DNA of 55,364 nucleotides from JADHMP01 sp964386915 (GCA_964386915.1 CAYLUQ010000016.1:1-55364); one strand, 5' to 3'; shown: positions 41,794 to 51,292, counted from the stretch's first letter. The notes: a model not told the origin generated them from the letters alone. Program-made: numbers and translations.

Positions 41794-42837
41794 GTGAAAA
41801 TTAGTCTCTATACTGTATCCTTAAAAAAGCGATTTCCCTTAGCCATAAGTCGGGGCATCCGCTACCATTCTGATAACGTCTTTCTCGCCTATGAACACCA
41901 AGGCATTGTTGGTTGGGGAGAGGCAGCACCTGGCGGTTCAGAGGGTGCGGCTACCGTTGCAGCCGTTGAGACTGAATTAAATCGTTTCTTAGACACAGCA
42001 CCACTAAATTTGTCTATAGCAGAATCTTATCAGCGCAGTTTAGACATGCAAATTGCTCCTTGTGCCTATGCCGCCCTAGATATGGCATTGTGGGATTGGA
42101 AAGCAAAAAAGGCGAATATGCCGCTTTATGAACTCTTGGGCTTTTCAGCCCCAAATACGCCTACCTCAATTACTTTGGGCATCAATCCACCTGAAGTGGT
42201 GAAAGAACGAATTCCCCTGCTTTTGGAGGGCACAACTGTTAAATCCTTAAAAATAAAATTAGGTTCCCCGGAAGGAATAGAAGCCGATAAAGCCATGTTT
42301 GAACAAGTGATGGAAAGCACAGCCCCCTATGAGGTGAGTTTGCGAGTGGATGCTAATGGGGGATGGAACGTTGATGAAGCTTTGTGGATGATGGACTGGC
42401 TTGCTCAAAGAGGAGTGGCCTATGTTGAACAACCGTTAGCGGAAGGGAACGAAGCAATGCTCCCCAAGCTACAAGGTCACTTGCCTATTTTTTTGGATGA
42501 GTCCTGTCGTTTTGCGCACAATATTCCCCAATGGGCATCGCATGTTCAAGGGGTAAATATCAAATTAATGAAATGTGGAGGAATCACAGAGGCGCTAAAC
42601 ATTATGGGCACTGCTAAGGCTTTTGGCCTCGAAACAATGATAGGATGCATGAGTGAATCTTCCGTTTCTATTGCGGCCGCTGCCGCCTTGTCGGGAAAAA
42701 TAGATCATATTGATTTAGATTCTCATTTTAATTTAAATCCAGATCCAGCCTCAGAAGCTCCTCTGGTAGACGGTATCACCACCCCTCCAGCAGTGCCTGG
42801 TCATGGCGCATCTCTAAAAAAAGAATATTATGCTTAA
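41794..42837 (+). CDS. Enolase-superfamily dipeptide epimerase / N-acyl-D-glutamate racemase-like (DgcA-like)
   Basis: The 347-residue protein has a GTG start (41794). It carries the muconate-lactonising subgroup machinery: catalytic Lys155 in K-I-K (153-155), metal ligands Asp186, Glu212 and Asp235, and the second catalytic Lys257 in N-I-K-L-M-K. This is the L-Ala-D/L-Glu epimerase layout. Its gene overlaps a DUF1611 gene by 8 bp. That pair matches the D-glutamate pathway in which DgcN N-acetylates D-Glu and DgcA racemises N-acetyl-D-Glu. Both this and murein-peptide epimerisation (L-Ala-D-Glu) are plausible. Confidence 0.88.
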   Translation: MKISLYTVSLKKRFPLAISRGIRYHSDNVFLAYEHQGIVGWGEAAPGGSEGAATVAAVETELNRFLDTAPLNLSIAESYQRSLDMQIAPCAYAALDMALWDWKAKKANMPLYELLGFSAPNTPTSITLGINPPEVVKERIPLLLEGTTVKSLKIKLGSPEGIEADKAMFEQVMESTAPYEVSLRVDANGGWNVDEALWMMDWLAQRGVAYVEQPLAEGNEAMLPKLQGHLPIFLDESCRFAHNIPQWASHVQGVNIKLMKCGGITEALNIMGTAKAFGLETMIGCMSESSVSIAAAAALSGKIDHIDLDSHFNLNPDPASEAPLVDGITTPPAVPGHGASLKKEYYA

Positions 42838-43864
42838 AAAAGAACAACGCGTATTGCTCTATATGGAAGGGCACATTGATAGTGATTATGGTAAAATGGG
42901 AATGGGCGTTATTCGCTATTTGCCCAACCCTATAGTGGGGGTCATAGATCGAACGCATGCTGGAAAAAAAATGAATGACTTATTTGATTTTTCAGGACCG
43001 ATTCCCATATTTGAAAGCCTGCAAAAAGCAAAAGACCAAGAGGCAGAGGTTCTCATTTTAGGGATTGCTCCCTCCGGGGGTAAAATTCCGGAAGATTGGT
43101 TGCCCATCATTAGCGAAGCCCTAGCTATGGGCTTGAGTATTGTGAACGGGCTGCATGACCTTCTGCAACCCCACTGGCAAGAAAAAATTGTATTTCCAGA
43201 AAAGCAATGGATTTGGGATGTGCGTGTTCCCCAATTCACTCCCCAAATAGCTTCGGGCAAAGCGGCAGAACTTTCAAACAAACGGATTCTTTTTGTAGGA
43301 ACAGATATGGCGGTGGGTAAGATGACAGCGGCTTTAGAACTCTATAAATGGCTACAAAAAGAAAAGCATAAAGTGGGCTTTGTAGCCACAGGCCAAATAG
43401 GGATAACCATTACCGGGCAAGGCATTCCGCTAGACGCATTTAAGGTTGACCATGCCTGTGGTGCGGTAGAGCAGGCTGTATTAGAGCAGCAAGATAAAGA
43501 CATTGTATTGATTGAGGGGCAAGGATCCTTATTGCATCCTGGCAGCACAGCCACCCTTCCCTTGATGCGAGGAAGCTGCCCCACAGCACTCATTCTCTGC
43601 CACGGCGCACCCAAAACTCATTTGCGTAGCCCAGAACACATTCGTGTTCCCGACCTCAAATCATTTATTGCACTCAATGAAAATTTATGCTCCGTGGTGG
43701 GCACCTATCCTCAAGCCAAAGTAGTTGGCATTGCGTTGAACACCTCCACTCTATCCGCAACTGAGGCTAAAGAGGCCATTGCTCGTTTGGAGGCAGAGAC
43801 CCAACTTCCGGTGCAAGATTTGGTTCGTTTTGGTGCTGAAAAATTAGCACAACAATTACTTTAG
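42830..43864 (+). CDS. DUF1611 P-loop protein, DgcN-like D-glutamate N-acetyltransferase candidate
   Basis: The 344-residue protein has an N-terminal domain (about 1-145) followed by a P-loop domain with GTDMAVGKMT at 157-166 (Lys164) and V-L-I-E-G-Q-G-S-L-L-H-P-G as a Walker-B-like strand. This two-domain DUF1611 layout is shared with DgcN, reported to acetylate D-glutamate. The start overlaps the epimerase-like gene by 8 bp, a strong sign of a joint function in D-Glu or cell-wall peptide use. It ends 2 bp before the convergent dehydrogenase gene. Confidence 0.85.
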   Translation: MLKKEQRVLLYMEGHIDSDYGKMGMGVIRYLPNPIVGVIDRTHAGKKMNDLFDFSGPIPIFESLQKAKDQEAEVLILGIAPSGGKIPEDWLPIISEALAMGLSIVNGLHDLLQPHWQEKIVFPEKQWIWDVRVPQFTPQIASGKAAELSNKRILFVGTDMAVGKMTAALELYKWLQKEKHKVGFVATGQIGITITGQGIPLDAFKVDHACGAVEQAVLEQQDKDIVLIEGQGSLLHPGSTATLPLMRGSCPTALILCHGAPKTHLRSPEHIRVPDLKSFIALNENLCSVVGTYPQAKVVGIALNTSTLSATEAKEAIARLEAETQLPVQDLVRFGAEKLAQQLL

Positions 43865-43866
43865 CA

Positions 43867-44787
43867 TCAATACATTTTCTCTCGATCCACTTGATGTAGC
43901 AAAGGAATTCCGTTGTCCAACCGCTTGATGTTTTCTAGAACCTGCCGCACCGACTCATGCTCTCGAGTCAAGCTGGCAATATGCGGAGTTAACTTAATTT
44001 TGGGGTGGTGCCACAGGGGACTTTCTTTGGGGAGGGGTTCTTGTTCAAAAACATCTAAAAAAGCACCGCTTAGTTGTCCCTTGTCTAAGGCTTCTACAAT
44101 ATCATCTTCCACTTGAACACCTCCTCTTGAAACATTGATTAAATAGGTGGGTTGTTTTAATTGTTTAAAGAGAGGGTTGCTCAAAATCCCTTTGGTTTTG
44201 GGGGTTAAAGGCAAAACACAAATCAACATATTCAATTCAGCTAAAAAAGTAGTAAGTGCTGCTCCACTATAGGAGGAAAAAGGAGTGTTTTTTGGGGAAT
44301 TACTATAACCCGAAACAGAAAAACCAAGTTGGTGCAACTTAAGGGCAGCGTCCATGCCTAGGTGCCCCAAACCTAAAACGCCAATTTGAAGGTCGAGTTC
44401 ATCTACCTCATGCTGAGCCCAATGCTTCTTTTTTTGTGCGGCTGCATAGGCATCCCATTGGCGGTGGTGTTGCAAAACAGCCATGAGAATATAATTTGTC
44501 ATTGAAAAAGCCATTTGGGGATCTACCACCCGGCAAAGTGGAAGCTCTTTCGGAATAGACGAATCAGCTAAAACGCCGTCTACCCCGGCCCCCATAGAGT
44601 AGATCAGCTTTAAATTTGGAAACTTGCTCAAAACGCCTGGAGGAAACCGCCATAGCATAGCATATTTTATTTGCTCTAAAGGGGCTTTTTCAAAACCTTC
44701 AAAGACCTCAATTTCTGGGGCTAAGGCGTTAAAGGCAGCTTTCCATTTGGCGGAAGGAACAGGGGGTGCAAGGATAACAACAGACAT
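43867..44787 (-). CDS. D-isomer-specific 2-hydroxyacid dehydrogenase, GhrA-like
   Basis: The 306-residue NAD(P)-dependent oxidoreductase has a Rossmann motif G-V-L-G-L-G-H-L-G near residue 138, the catalytic Arg in N-V-S-R-G-G, the Glu in D-V-F-E-Q-E-P-L-P and the His in T-P-H-I-A-S. The P-L-T-P-x-T-x-x-I segment is also seen. It resembles glyoxylate/hydroxypyruvate reductase A. The probable reaction is reduction of glyoxylate or another 2-oxoacid. It follows the YkuK-like gene by 26 bp and is likely cotranscribed with it. Confidence 0.88.
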   Translation of the reverse strand: MSVVILAPPVPSAKWKAAFNALAPEIEVFEGFEKAPLEQIKYAMLWRFPPGVLSKFPNLKLIYSMGAGVDGVLADSSIPKELPLCRVVDPQMAFSMTNYILMAVLQHHRQWDAYAAAQKKKHWAQHEVDELDLQIGVLGLGHLGMDAALKLHQLGFSVSGYSNSPKNTPFSSYSGAALTTFLAELNMLICVLPLTPKTKGILSNPLFKQLKQPTYLINVSRGGVQVEDDIVEALDKGQLSGAFLDVFEQEPLPKESPLWHHPKIKLTPHIASLTREHESVRQVLENIKRLDNGIPLLHQVDREKMY

Positions 44788-44813
44788 TTTGATGGGTTTT
44801 TTAAGGTATTCTT

Positions 44814-45263
44814 TTATTTACAGTGGTGATCAGCGGCTCGTGTGGCAATTTGATTGTGGGGTTTAACGTTTACTTTATAGCCCAATGAATTGGCCCAGCC
44901 CTTGGCCGCTGCAATTAATTTATGCGACTTAAAATTTTCATCGCCGTTATAATCCATATCTATTTCTACCCGCACTGTGATTTGTTGGGTGAGCCATTCG
45001 GCAACATCAATACTTTTTTCGGCTTCTTGCCAAAGCCGAGTCCACATATCTTTAATTAGCGTCACTTTTGATTTACTCAAAATATAATGCACACCTCTAG
45101 TGCCCAATCTATAGGCAATAACGGTAGTATATCGAGTTTGCTTGCCCATGTTTTGAGAATCGGTTCCAATATGAATTTCGGCATAGGGATAGTGCTTTAT
45201 AATTTCTAAAGTATGGGATATGGGATCCACTCTATTGCCGTTAATATCTTTAAAAAGTAACAT
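44814..45263 (-). CDS. YkuK family (DUF458) RNase H-like protein
   Basis: The 149-residue protein has an RNase-H-fold beginning I-H-I-G-T-D-S-Q-N-M-G with an acidic residue at the position of the nuclease catalytic Asp, and V-R-V-E-I-D-M-D-Y-N later. The pattern and size match the YkuK/DUF458 family, described as RNase H-like. Activity is unproven. It precedes the GhrA-like gene (26 bp). Confidence 0.82.
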   Translation of the reverse strand: MLLFKDINGNRVDPISHTLEIIKHYPYAEIHIGTDSQNMGKQTRYTTVIAYRLGTRGVHYILSKSKVTLIKDMWTRLWQEAEKSIDVAEWLTQQITVRVEIDMDYNGDENFKSHKLIAAAKGWANSLGYKVNVKPHNQIATRAADHHCK

Positions 45264-45323
45264 TTCTTGCCATCTAAGGTAAAAAGACTAACTTGTTATC
45301 GAAGACAGAATAATTAAATTTTT

Positions 45324-45755
45324 ATGACTTCCATGTTATTTAATATTTGCAATACAGGCATCTTATTATGCTGGTTTTTGCTGCTACTCTTTCCTACGAG
45401 CATGGTGAGTAAAACAATTAGAGCGTATCCTTGGGTGCCTTTGGCGTTGAGTTTTGCATATGTTTATTTTTTAGGAGCAGCGGGTGGTTTGGGAGAAGCC
45501 GATTTTACTAGTTTAGAAGGCATCACATCTCTTTTTAAAAAAGCAACACCGGCTAGTGCCGCAGCAGGTTGGATGCACTACTTAGCTTTTGATTTTTGGA
45601 TGGGCTGTTGGATTGTGGAGCACCGCATAAAAAAGGGCATTCCACAATGGGCTGTCATTCCCTCTCTCTTGGCAACATTTATGCTCGGACCAGTTGGTGT
45701 TTTAGTGTATGCCATCACCGGCACAATTTTTTATTTTATTCGATTGAAAAAATGA
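45324..45755 (+). CDS. ABA4-like (DUF4281) membrane protein
   Basis: The 143-residue protein has four hydrophobic helices. The conserved A-G-W-M-H-Y-L-A-F-D-F-W-M-G motif (near 85-98) and P-V-G-V-L-V-Y (near 123-129) identify the ABA4-like family. In plants ABA4 is needed for neoxanthin formation, and the bacterial members are uncharacterised, with a possible link to carotenoids. Its stop overlaps the next small gene's ATG (ATGA), so the two are translationally coupled. Confidence 0.8.
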   Translation: MTSMLFNICNTGILLCWFLLLLFPTSMVSKTIRAYPWVPLALSFAYVYFLGAAGGLGEADFTSLEGITSLFKKATPASAAAGWMHYLAFDFWMGCWIVEHRIKKGIPQWAVIPSLLATFMLGPVGVLVYAITGTIFYFIRLKK

Positions 45756-45922
45756 TACGTCTGTTCGTTAAAATTGTTTTTTTGGCCCTTTTTGTAGTCT
45801 GCGCTATTGTGGTCTATTTAATGTATAGCAAGTTGAGTTTTATAGATTGGCCCTATGTAATAGCCGGATTGTTTTTTCTAACCCTAGGCCTTTTACTAAA
45901 ACGAAAAAAGAAAAAGACTTAA
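45752..45922 (+). CDS. Small two-helix membrane protein (56 aa)
   Basis: The ATG at 45752 overlaps the ABA4-like stop by 4 bp. The product has two hydrophobic stretches (about residues 5-24 and 33-49) and ends in a strongly basic tail K-R-K-K-K-K-T, which fits an N-in/C-in hairpin by the positive-inside rule. No family is recognised. Coupling suggests a joint role or partner of the ABA4-like protein. Confidence 0.7.
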   Translation: MIRLFVKIVFLALFVVCAIVVYLMYSKLSFIDWPYVIAGLFFLTLGLLLKRKKKKT

Positions 45923-45935
45923 AAGGAGCTAGGCT

Positions 45936-47279
45936 TTAGGAACCCCATTCTGTTTTTATTTTACGTGTAATGTGAGGGGCTAAGAGCACCACAGCTAGCA
46001 TATTGGGAATGCACATTAGGGCAAAGGCCACATCTATGAGTCCCACCACAATCTCGGTGGTGGCAATGGCCGCAAAAACAATGCTGCCTACATAGAGAAA
46101 GTTATAGTAGTATCCCCACTGTGGTTTGGTTAGAAAGCCAAAACATTTGGTGCCATAGTAGGCATAGGTAAACAAGGTTGAGGTGCCAAAAACCAAAATC
46201 ATAAAGAGGAGGAGCACATCTCCATAGCCAAAAAACAAACGGTTAAAGGCTTCAAGGGTTAATAAAATGCCATTTAAATCCAACAAATATGCTTTGCTAA
46301 TCACCACAATCAATCCCGTTATGGTACACACCACTAATGTGTCAAGCAAAGGACCTAAAAGGGCTACAAGCCCTTCGTCTGTAGGCTCTTTGGTTTGCGA
46401 TTGCCCGTGATACATGGGGGCATTTCCTAAACCACTTTCGTTAGAGAAGACGGCGCGCCGCACCCCTAACAAAATCAACCCCCAAAAGCCTCCTGTAGCG
46501 GCTGTTTTTAGGGTAAAGGCTTCTTCAAAAATGAGTCTAAAAGCTGGTCCAATTTGGTCGTGTTGTGAAACTAAAATAAAGCCCCCCATAAGCAAATAAA
46601 AAAGCACCATCAGAGGCACCAAATTAGAAGCCACCCGCACGATGTTTTGTAAGCCGCCAAAAATAACTGCTGCCGTTAGGGCGGCTAAGATTAGCCCCAT
46701 TGCCAAACGGATTTGAAAGTCGTTGAGAGCATAAGTAGTGTTGAGTGGTAGAATGGTAGTGATGGATTGGGTGAGCTGATTGGCTGTGAAGGCCGGGAGC
46801 ACTCCCACAAGTCCGGCTAGGGAAAACCAAATGGCAAGAGGTTTGCCCCATTTCTTTAAACCTAAGGTCATATAATACATAGGGCCCCCTAAGGGTTGTC
46901 CAAAGGCATCATATTGGCGAAGGGCAACGGCAAGGGAACAAGAATAAAATTTAATAATCATGCCCACCAAAGCGGTAATCCACATCCAAACTAAAATGCC
47001 AGGGCCACCCATATGAATGGCAATGGCTACACCCGAAATATTCCCCAAACCCACGGTGGCGGCTAAAACAGCAGAAAGCGCTTGAAACCGAGAAATGCCC
47101 TTTGCTTGATCTTTTTGAAACAAAAGCCGAAAGGCTTTAGGAATATATAAAAACGGACGCCCACGGCTTTGCAGCATCAAATAGAGGCCCCCTCCAATCA
47201 CCATAATGAGCATCATCCACTCCAAAGGGCCTATGATAAAGGCAATTCCCTCGGCTAAGTGAGTAGTGAAATCAGACAT
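45936..47279 (-). CDS. Sodium:alanine symporter family (AGCS) protein
   Basis: The 447-residue transporter has about 10 hydrophobic helices. AGCS signatures are G-L-G-N-I-S-G-V-A-I-A-I-H-M-G-G-P-G near residue 76, G-G-P-M-Y-Y-M, and R-A-V-F-S-N-E-S-G-L-G-N-A-P near residue 276. Family members import L- or D-alanine or glycine with Na+. It lies 21 bp downstream of an unknown secreted-protein gene. Confidence 0.92.
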   Translation of the reverse strand: MSDFTTHLAEGIAFIIGPLEWMMLIMVIGGGLYLMLQSRGRPFLYIPKAFRLLFQKDQAKGISRFQALSAVLAATVGLGNISGVAIAIHMGGPGILVWMWITALVGMIIKFYSCSLAVALRQYDAFGQPLGGPMYYMTLGLKKWGKPLAIWFSLAGLVGVLPAFTANQLTQSITTILPLNTTYALNDFQIRLAMGLILAALTAAVIFGGLQNIVRVASNLVPLMVLFYLLMGGFILVSQHDQIGPAFRLIFEEAFTLKTAATGGFWGLILLGVRRAVFSNESGLGNAPMYHGQSQTKEPTDEGLVALLGPLLDTLVVCTITGLIVVISKAYLLDLNGILLTLEAFNRLFFGYGDVLLLFMILVFGTSTLFTYAYYGTKCFGFLTKPQWGYYYNFLYVGSIVFAAIATTEIVVGLIDVAFALMCIPNMLAVVLLAPHITRKIKTEWGS

Positions 47280-47300
47280 TTCGCATAGATTTTAGGACTC

Positions 47301-47984
47301 TCATTCTTTCACCACTATATAGGTGGCTTTTACTCCTGTGGCAAGATTCCATCGGTTGGCTCCGACCAAATTTCCTTTATCGTCAAAAACGCGTACTTCT
47401 GCAGTATTGGGTCCTGAAGTGCCCTGATTGAGGGCTACAAAATCAATCTTATTAAAGCCTGGCATGAGGTCTATTGAGATGCCCTTAAAGCGTTCTTCCA
47501 AAAGCACTCTGGGTACATATTCTTTGTCATTGACCATAATGCGAATCAAGTCCCCATCGGGAGACTCATGATCGCGCAACAAAATTTGCACAAACTTTCC
47601 GTTGTTGCGAAAATCACCTAAATATTGATCCACACGAAATTGGTTTGGGTTTTTTTGATTTTCGGGAAGGTTATCCCTTTTGAGTTTTTTTAAATAACGT
47701 TCACCAGGATCTAAAAAACGCTCTTGGGGCTCCATTGTCATGCTGGGCCCCTTTTTTTCGGGCTCCTCAAGTTCTGCCTTTGGAGGTCCGCTAAGGCCTA
47801 AAAATAAAGGGTTTTGATTTTCAGGATCCAGTAGGCTCGGAAGTTTTTGGTCGCCCTGAGGAAATAGTACAGTGGGTCTTTTCTTTTGATCTTTGGTTTG
47901 CGCCTGCAACAAGAAAGGCACAAATAGGCTCAATCCTAAAAAAAGGATTCTCAAGGAAAACGAAAAAAGAGCCAACTGTTTCAT
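47301..47984 (-). CDS. Secreted protein of unknown function (227 aa)
   Basis: An N-terminal signal peptide ends F-L-L-Q-A-Q (about residue 28). A low-complexity Pro/Glu/Lys-rich region (about 30-110) follows, then a compact C-terminal beta-rich domain (about 115-227) with D-Q-Y-L-G-D-F, V-Q-I-L-L-R-D-H, I-D-L-M-P-G-F-N-K-I-D-F-V-A-L-N-Q-G and D-D-K-G-N-L-V. It looks like an Ig-like or C2-like sandwich. No family is recognised. It probably leads a two-gene unit with the AGCS transporter. Confidence 0.7.
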   Translation of the reverse strand: MKQLALFSFSLRILFLGLSLFVPFLLQAQTKDQKKRPTVLFPQGDQKLPSLLDPENQNPLFLGLSGPPKAELEEPEKKGPSMTMEPQERFLDPGERYLKKLKRDNLPENQKNPNQFRVDQYLGDFRNNGKFVQILLRDHESPDGDLIRIMVNDKEYVPRVLLEERFKGISIDLMPGFNKIDFVALNQGTSGPNTAEVRVFDDKGNLVGANRWNLATGVKATYIVVKE

Positions 47985-48102
47985 TTTAATTAAGCATAGC
48001 TACTGCAAACCTACTGTGAATCTACCAAATAGCGATGGGATTTAACAGCATTTTAATGATTAAAATTATGTTATATTTACTGGTAACTAAAACAAATTGA
48101 AT

Positions 48103-49914
48103 ATGCAACTGGCTCCTATAGACTGGCTCATCATTTTTGTATTTTTCTTTATTTCAATTGGAATTGGGATTTATGTTTCTAAATCTTCTGGTAAAAGCGC
48201 AAATGCTTTTTTCTTATCTGGGCGCAATATGCCATGGTGGATGCTGGGACTTTCTATGGTTGCCACCACCTTTTCCACAGACACGCCTAATTTGGTGACT
48301 GATATTGTGCGCACCAACGGTGTTTCGGGTAACTGGGTTTGGTGGGCTTTTCTCATTACGGGTTTGTTAACCGTTTTTGTCTACGCCAAATTATGGCGAA
48401 AATCAGAAGTAAAAACAGACTTGGAATTTTATGAACTGCGCTATGGTGGCAAGCCCGCTAGTTTTTTACGCAAGTTTAGAGCCCTTTATTTAGGAATTGT
48501 CTTCAACGTAATTACCATGTCGGCGGTAACGCTTGCCGCTATAAAAATTGGAGGTATTATGTTGGATTTATCGCCCTTGCAAACGGTCCTTTCAGCAGGG
48601 TTGGTGACTGTTGTTTTTAGTACGGTGGGGGGGTTTAAAGGCGTAGTTTATACTGATATGATCTTATTTTTTGTAGCTATGGGAGGCGCTATTTTTGCGG
48701 CATACTACCTCGTTAACCTTCCCGAAGTGGGGGGTCTAGAAGCTCTTTTGGCCAATGAAAATGTGTCGGGCAAACTTTCTATACTTCCCGATTTTAATGA
48801 CACTACAGCCTTAATCACCTTGCTCATCATACCGCTGGCAGTGCAATGGTGGAGTTCTTGGTATCCGGGTGCTGAACCCGGCGGTGGGGGCTATATTGCC
48901 CAGCGCATGTTTGCATCCAAAAATGAAAATCACGCCATTGGCGCTACCTTTTTCTTCAACATCATGCACTATGCTCTTCGGCCCTGGCCTTGGATATTAG
49001 TGGCTTTGGCCTCTTTGGTGGTTTTTCCGGACTTGTCGAGTTTACAAGAAGCCTTTCCTAATATTTCAGATGACAAACTAGGGCACGATTTGGCCTATCC
49101 CGCTATGCTCACCAAATTGCCTGTGGGGCTTTTAGGACTGGTGTTAGCGTCTTTGATTTCTGCCTATATGAGCACCATTTCTACCCAACTCAATTGGGGG
49201 TCTTCCTACATTGTATATGACTTTTATCACCGTCAAATAAATCCAAATGCTTCTCAAAAGAGGCTCGTTGCGGTAGGGCGTTTATCAACCGTTTTACTAA
49301 TGGTTTTGAGCACCCTTTTAGCCCTCCTTCTGCAAAACGCCATTCAACTTTTTAATTTGTTATTGGTTTTTGGTGCCGGCACCGGACTCATTTTCATTCT
49401 AAGATGGTTTTGGTGGCGTATCAATGCATGGAGTGAAATTGCAGCTATGGTTTCCTCGGGGCTTATCTCACTGTTGTTGGTCATTCCCTCCATAAAATCT
49501 TCTCTCTTTGGTGCTGAAGGGGGGCTATTACCTCCCTGGGCAGAATTCCCTTTTGTGGTATTGGTCACCACCACAATTTGGGTTTTGGTAACCTATTTTA
49601 CACCCTCAGAAAAGCAAGAAGTATTAGAAGCTTTTTATGAAAAAACCCAACCTGGAGGTCCCGGTTGGAAAAAGGTGATTGACTTGGCCAAAACGAGAAA
49701 CAAAGTGCTTGATCAAGGCGAAAAAAACTGGACAGTGCCCTACGGCATTTTAGCCATGCTGGTGGGTTGTGTATTGATCTACAGCCTTATGTTTGCAACA
49801 GGCTATTATATCTATGGGCAATATTATTTAGCCATTCCTTTAACGGTAATCGCCATAGCCTTTGCCCTGTTTTTAGTTCGTTTGTGGAATAAAATTAAGG
49901 CGCAAGTGCTCTAA
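48103..49914 (+). CDS. Sodium:solute symporter (SSS family)
   Basis: The 603-residue protein starts at ATG 48103; a TTG two codons earlier is unlikely. It has about 13-14 membrane segments. Family features are the helix-1 D-W-L-I-I-F-V-F-F-F, N-A-F-F-L-S-G-R-N-M-P-W-W near residue 33, S-M-V-A-T-T-F-S-T-D-T-P-N (Na+ site region), and L-G-L-V-L-A-S-L-I-S-A-Y-M-S-T near residue 345 (Na2 site). The substrate is not predictable. Its stop abuts the convergent nupC stop. Confidence 0.88.
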   Translation: MQLAPIDWLIIFVFFFISIGIGIYVSKSSGKSANAFFLSGRNMPWWMLGLSMVATTFSTDTPNLVTDIVRTNGVSGNWVWWAFLITGLLTVFVYAKLWRKSEVKTDLEFYELRYGGKPASFLRKFRALYLGIVFNVITMSAVTLAAIKIGGIMLDLSPLQTVLSAGLVTVVFSTVGGFKGVVYTDMILFFVAMGGAIFAAYYLVNLPEVGGLEALLANENVSGKLSILPDFNDTTALITLLIIPLAVQWWSSWYPGAEPGGGGYIAQRMFASKNENHAIGATFFFNIMHYALRPWPWILVALASLVVFPDLSSLQEAFPNISDDKLGHDLAYPAMLTKLPVGLLGLVLASLISAYMSTISTQLNWGSSYIVYDFYHRQINPNASQKRLVAVGRLSTVLLMVLSTLLALLLQNAIQLFNLLLVFGAGTGLIFILRWFWWRINAWSEIAAMVSSGLISLLLVIPSIKSSLFGAEGGLLPPWAEFPFVVLVTTTIWVLVTYFTPSEKQEVLEAFYEKTQPGGPGWKKVIDLAKTRNKVLDQGEKNWTVPYGILAMLVGCVLIYSLMFATGYYIYGQYYLAIPLTVIAIAFALFLVRLWNKIKAQVL

Positions 49915-51228
49915 TTAACCCAAAATGACCCCAGCAATGGTGGCCGAAAGCAAGGATACTAAAGTGCCACCAATCATGGCTTTTAAGCCTAGTTCTGTAA
50001 GGGTTTTTTTCTTGGACGGAGCCAAAATGCCAATGCCTCCAATTTGGATTCCTATAGAAGCAAAGTTGGCAAAACCACACAATAAATAGGTAGCCATTAA
50101 GACTGATTTTTGATAGGTGAAGTGAACGGCACTCTCTGGATTTTTAAGGGAAACCAGTTGTGTGTAGCCCACAAATTCGCTAGCAGCCAATTTAACCCCA
50201 AGCAATTGGCCCATCAAAGCCATATCTTCTTGAGCTACTCCAATAAGCCACATCAGAGGAGCAAATAAATAGCCCAAGAGGAATTCTACCGAAAGAGAAT
50301 CATAGGGTGTGTGGGCTAAAATCCAACTGTTTATTCCCAATATTCCACCTATTGATTCTAACACCCCGCTTAAAAGAGCAAGAAGGGCAATGAAAACAAG
50401 CAACATGGCCGCCACATTTACCGCCATACGGATGCCTTCCGAAGTTCCCATTGAAATTGCTGTAAGAAAATTAGCGCCAATCTTTTCTTTAGGAATTTTA
50501 ATGTCGGTTGAAATATTTTGGGTTTGAGGGTAAATCATTTTAGCTATTACCACGGCTCCTGGAGCAGCCATAACGGAGGCAGCCAATAAGCTTTTGGCAA
50601 ACTCCAATCGCAAAAGAGGATCATTGCCTCCCAAAAAACTAATGTAGGCTCCCATCACACTTCCGGCTACAGTGGCCATGCCGCCCACCATAAGCAAAAA
50701 GATTTCAGAACGATTCATTTTCTCTAAATAGGCCTTAATTAGGAGTGGCGCTTCTGTTTGCCCTAAAAAAATATTGCCAGCCACGGCCAAACTTTCCGGG
50801 CCTGAAATGCGAAATAATTTGGTAAGCCCCCAAGCTAAAAAACCTACCAATTTTTGAATGATGCCAAAATAGTAGAGTATGGAAGTGAGTGCAGAAAAAA
50901 AGATGATGATGGGCAATGCCTGAAAAACAAAAACAAAGCCATAGGTTTCTAAATTACCAAACTCTCCTAATAGCATGGTGGTTCCCGCATTGGTATATTC
51001 TAAAATGGAGATAAAAAAGCCTCCTACAAATTCAAAAATCTTAGAAATGATGCCAATTTTTAGCACTCCAACGGCAATTGAAACCTGTAGTAAGAGGCCT
51101 AAGCCCACCGTTTTCCATGGAATATTTCTACGGTCTGTACTCATCCAATAGGCCAAAAGTAAGAGCACCCCCATTCCAAGGAGGCCACGGAAAAGCTGCA
51201 CAAGGGTAAAGTTTTCTTCGGCAATCAC
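49915..51228 (-). CDS. nupC: NupC-type concentrative nucleoside transporter
   Basis: The 437-residue CNT family protein has conserved segments including L-G-E-F-G-N-L-E-T-Y-G-F-V-F-V-F-Q-A-L-P-I near residue 87, G-L-T-K-L-F-R-I-S-G-P-E-S-L-A-V-A-G-N near 133, F-L-G-Q-T-E-A-P-L near 154, and G-T-S-E-G-I-R-M-A-V-N-V-A-A-M near 257 (nucleoside and Na+/H+ site). It imports nucleosides. It is head-to-head with the GH16 gene (64 bp). Confidence 0.92.
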   Translation of the reverse strand: MIAEENFTLVQLFRGLLGMGVLLLLAYWMSTDRRNIPWKTVGLGLLLQVSIAVGVLKIGIISKIFEFVGGFFISILEYTNAGTTMLLGEFGNLETYGFVFVFQALPIIIFFSALTSILYYFGIIQKLVGFLAWGLTKLFRISGPESLAVAGNIFLGQTEAPLLIKAYLEKMNRSEIFLLMVGGMATVAGSVMGAYISFLGGNDPLLRLEFAKSLLAASVMAAPGAVVIAKMIYPQTQNISTDIKIPKEKIGANFLTAISMGTSEGIRMAVNVAAMLLVFIALLALLSGVLESIGGILGINSWILAHTPYDSLSVEFLLGYLFAPLMWLIGVAQEDMALMGQLLGVKLAASEFVGYTQLVSLKNPESAVHFTYQKSVLMATYLLCGFANFASIGIQIGGIGILAPSKKKTLTELGLKAMIGGTLVSLLSATIAGVILG

Positions 51229-51292
51229 TTCGACTTAAATTGTTTTGGGCTAAAGATACAAATAGCTATTTTAGCACAAACCACCTTTTTTT

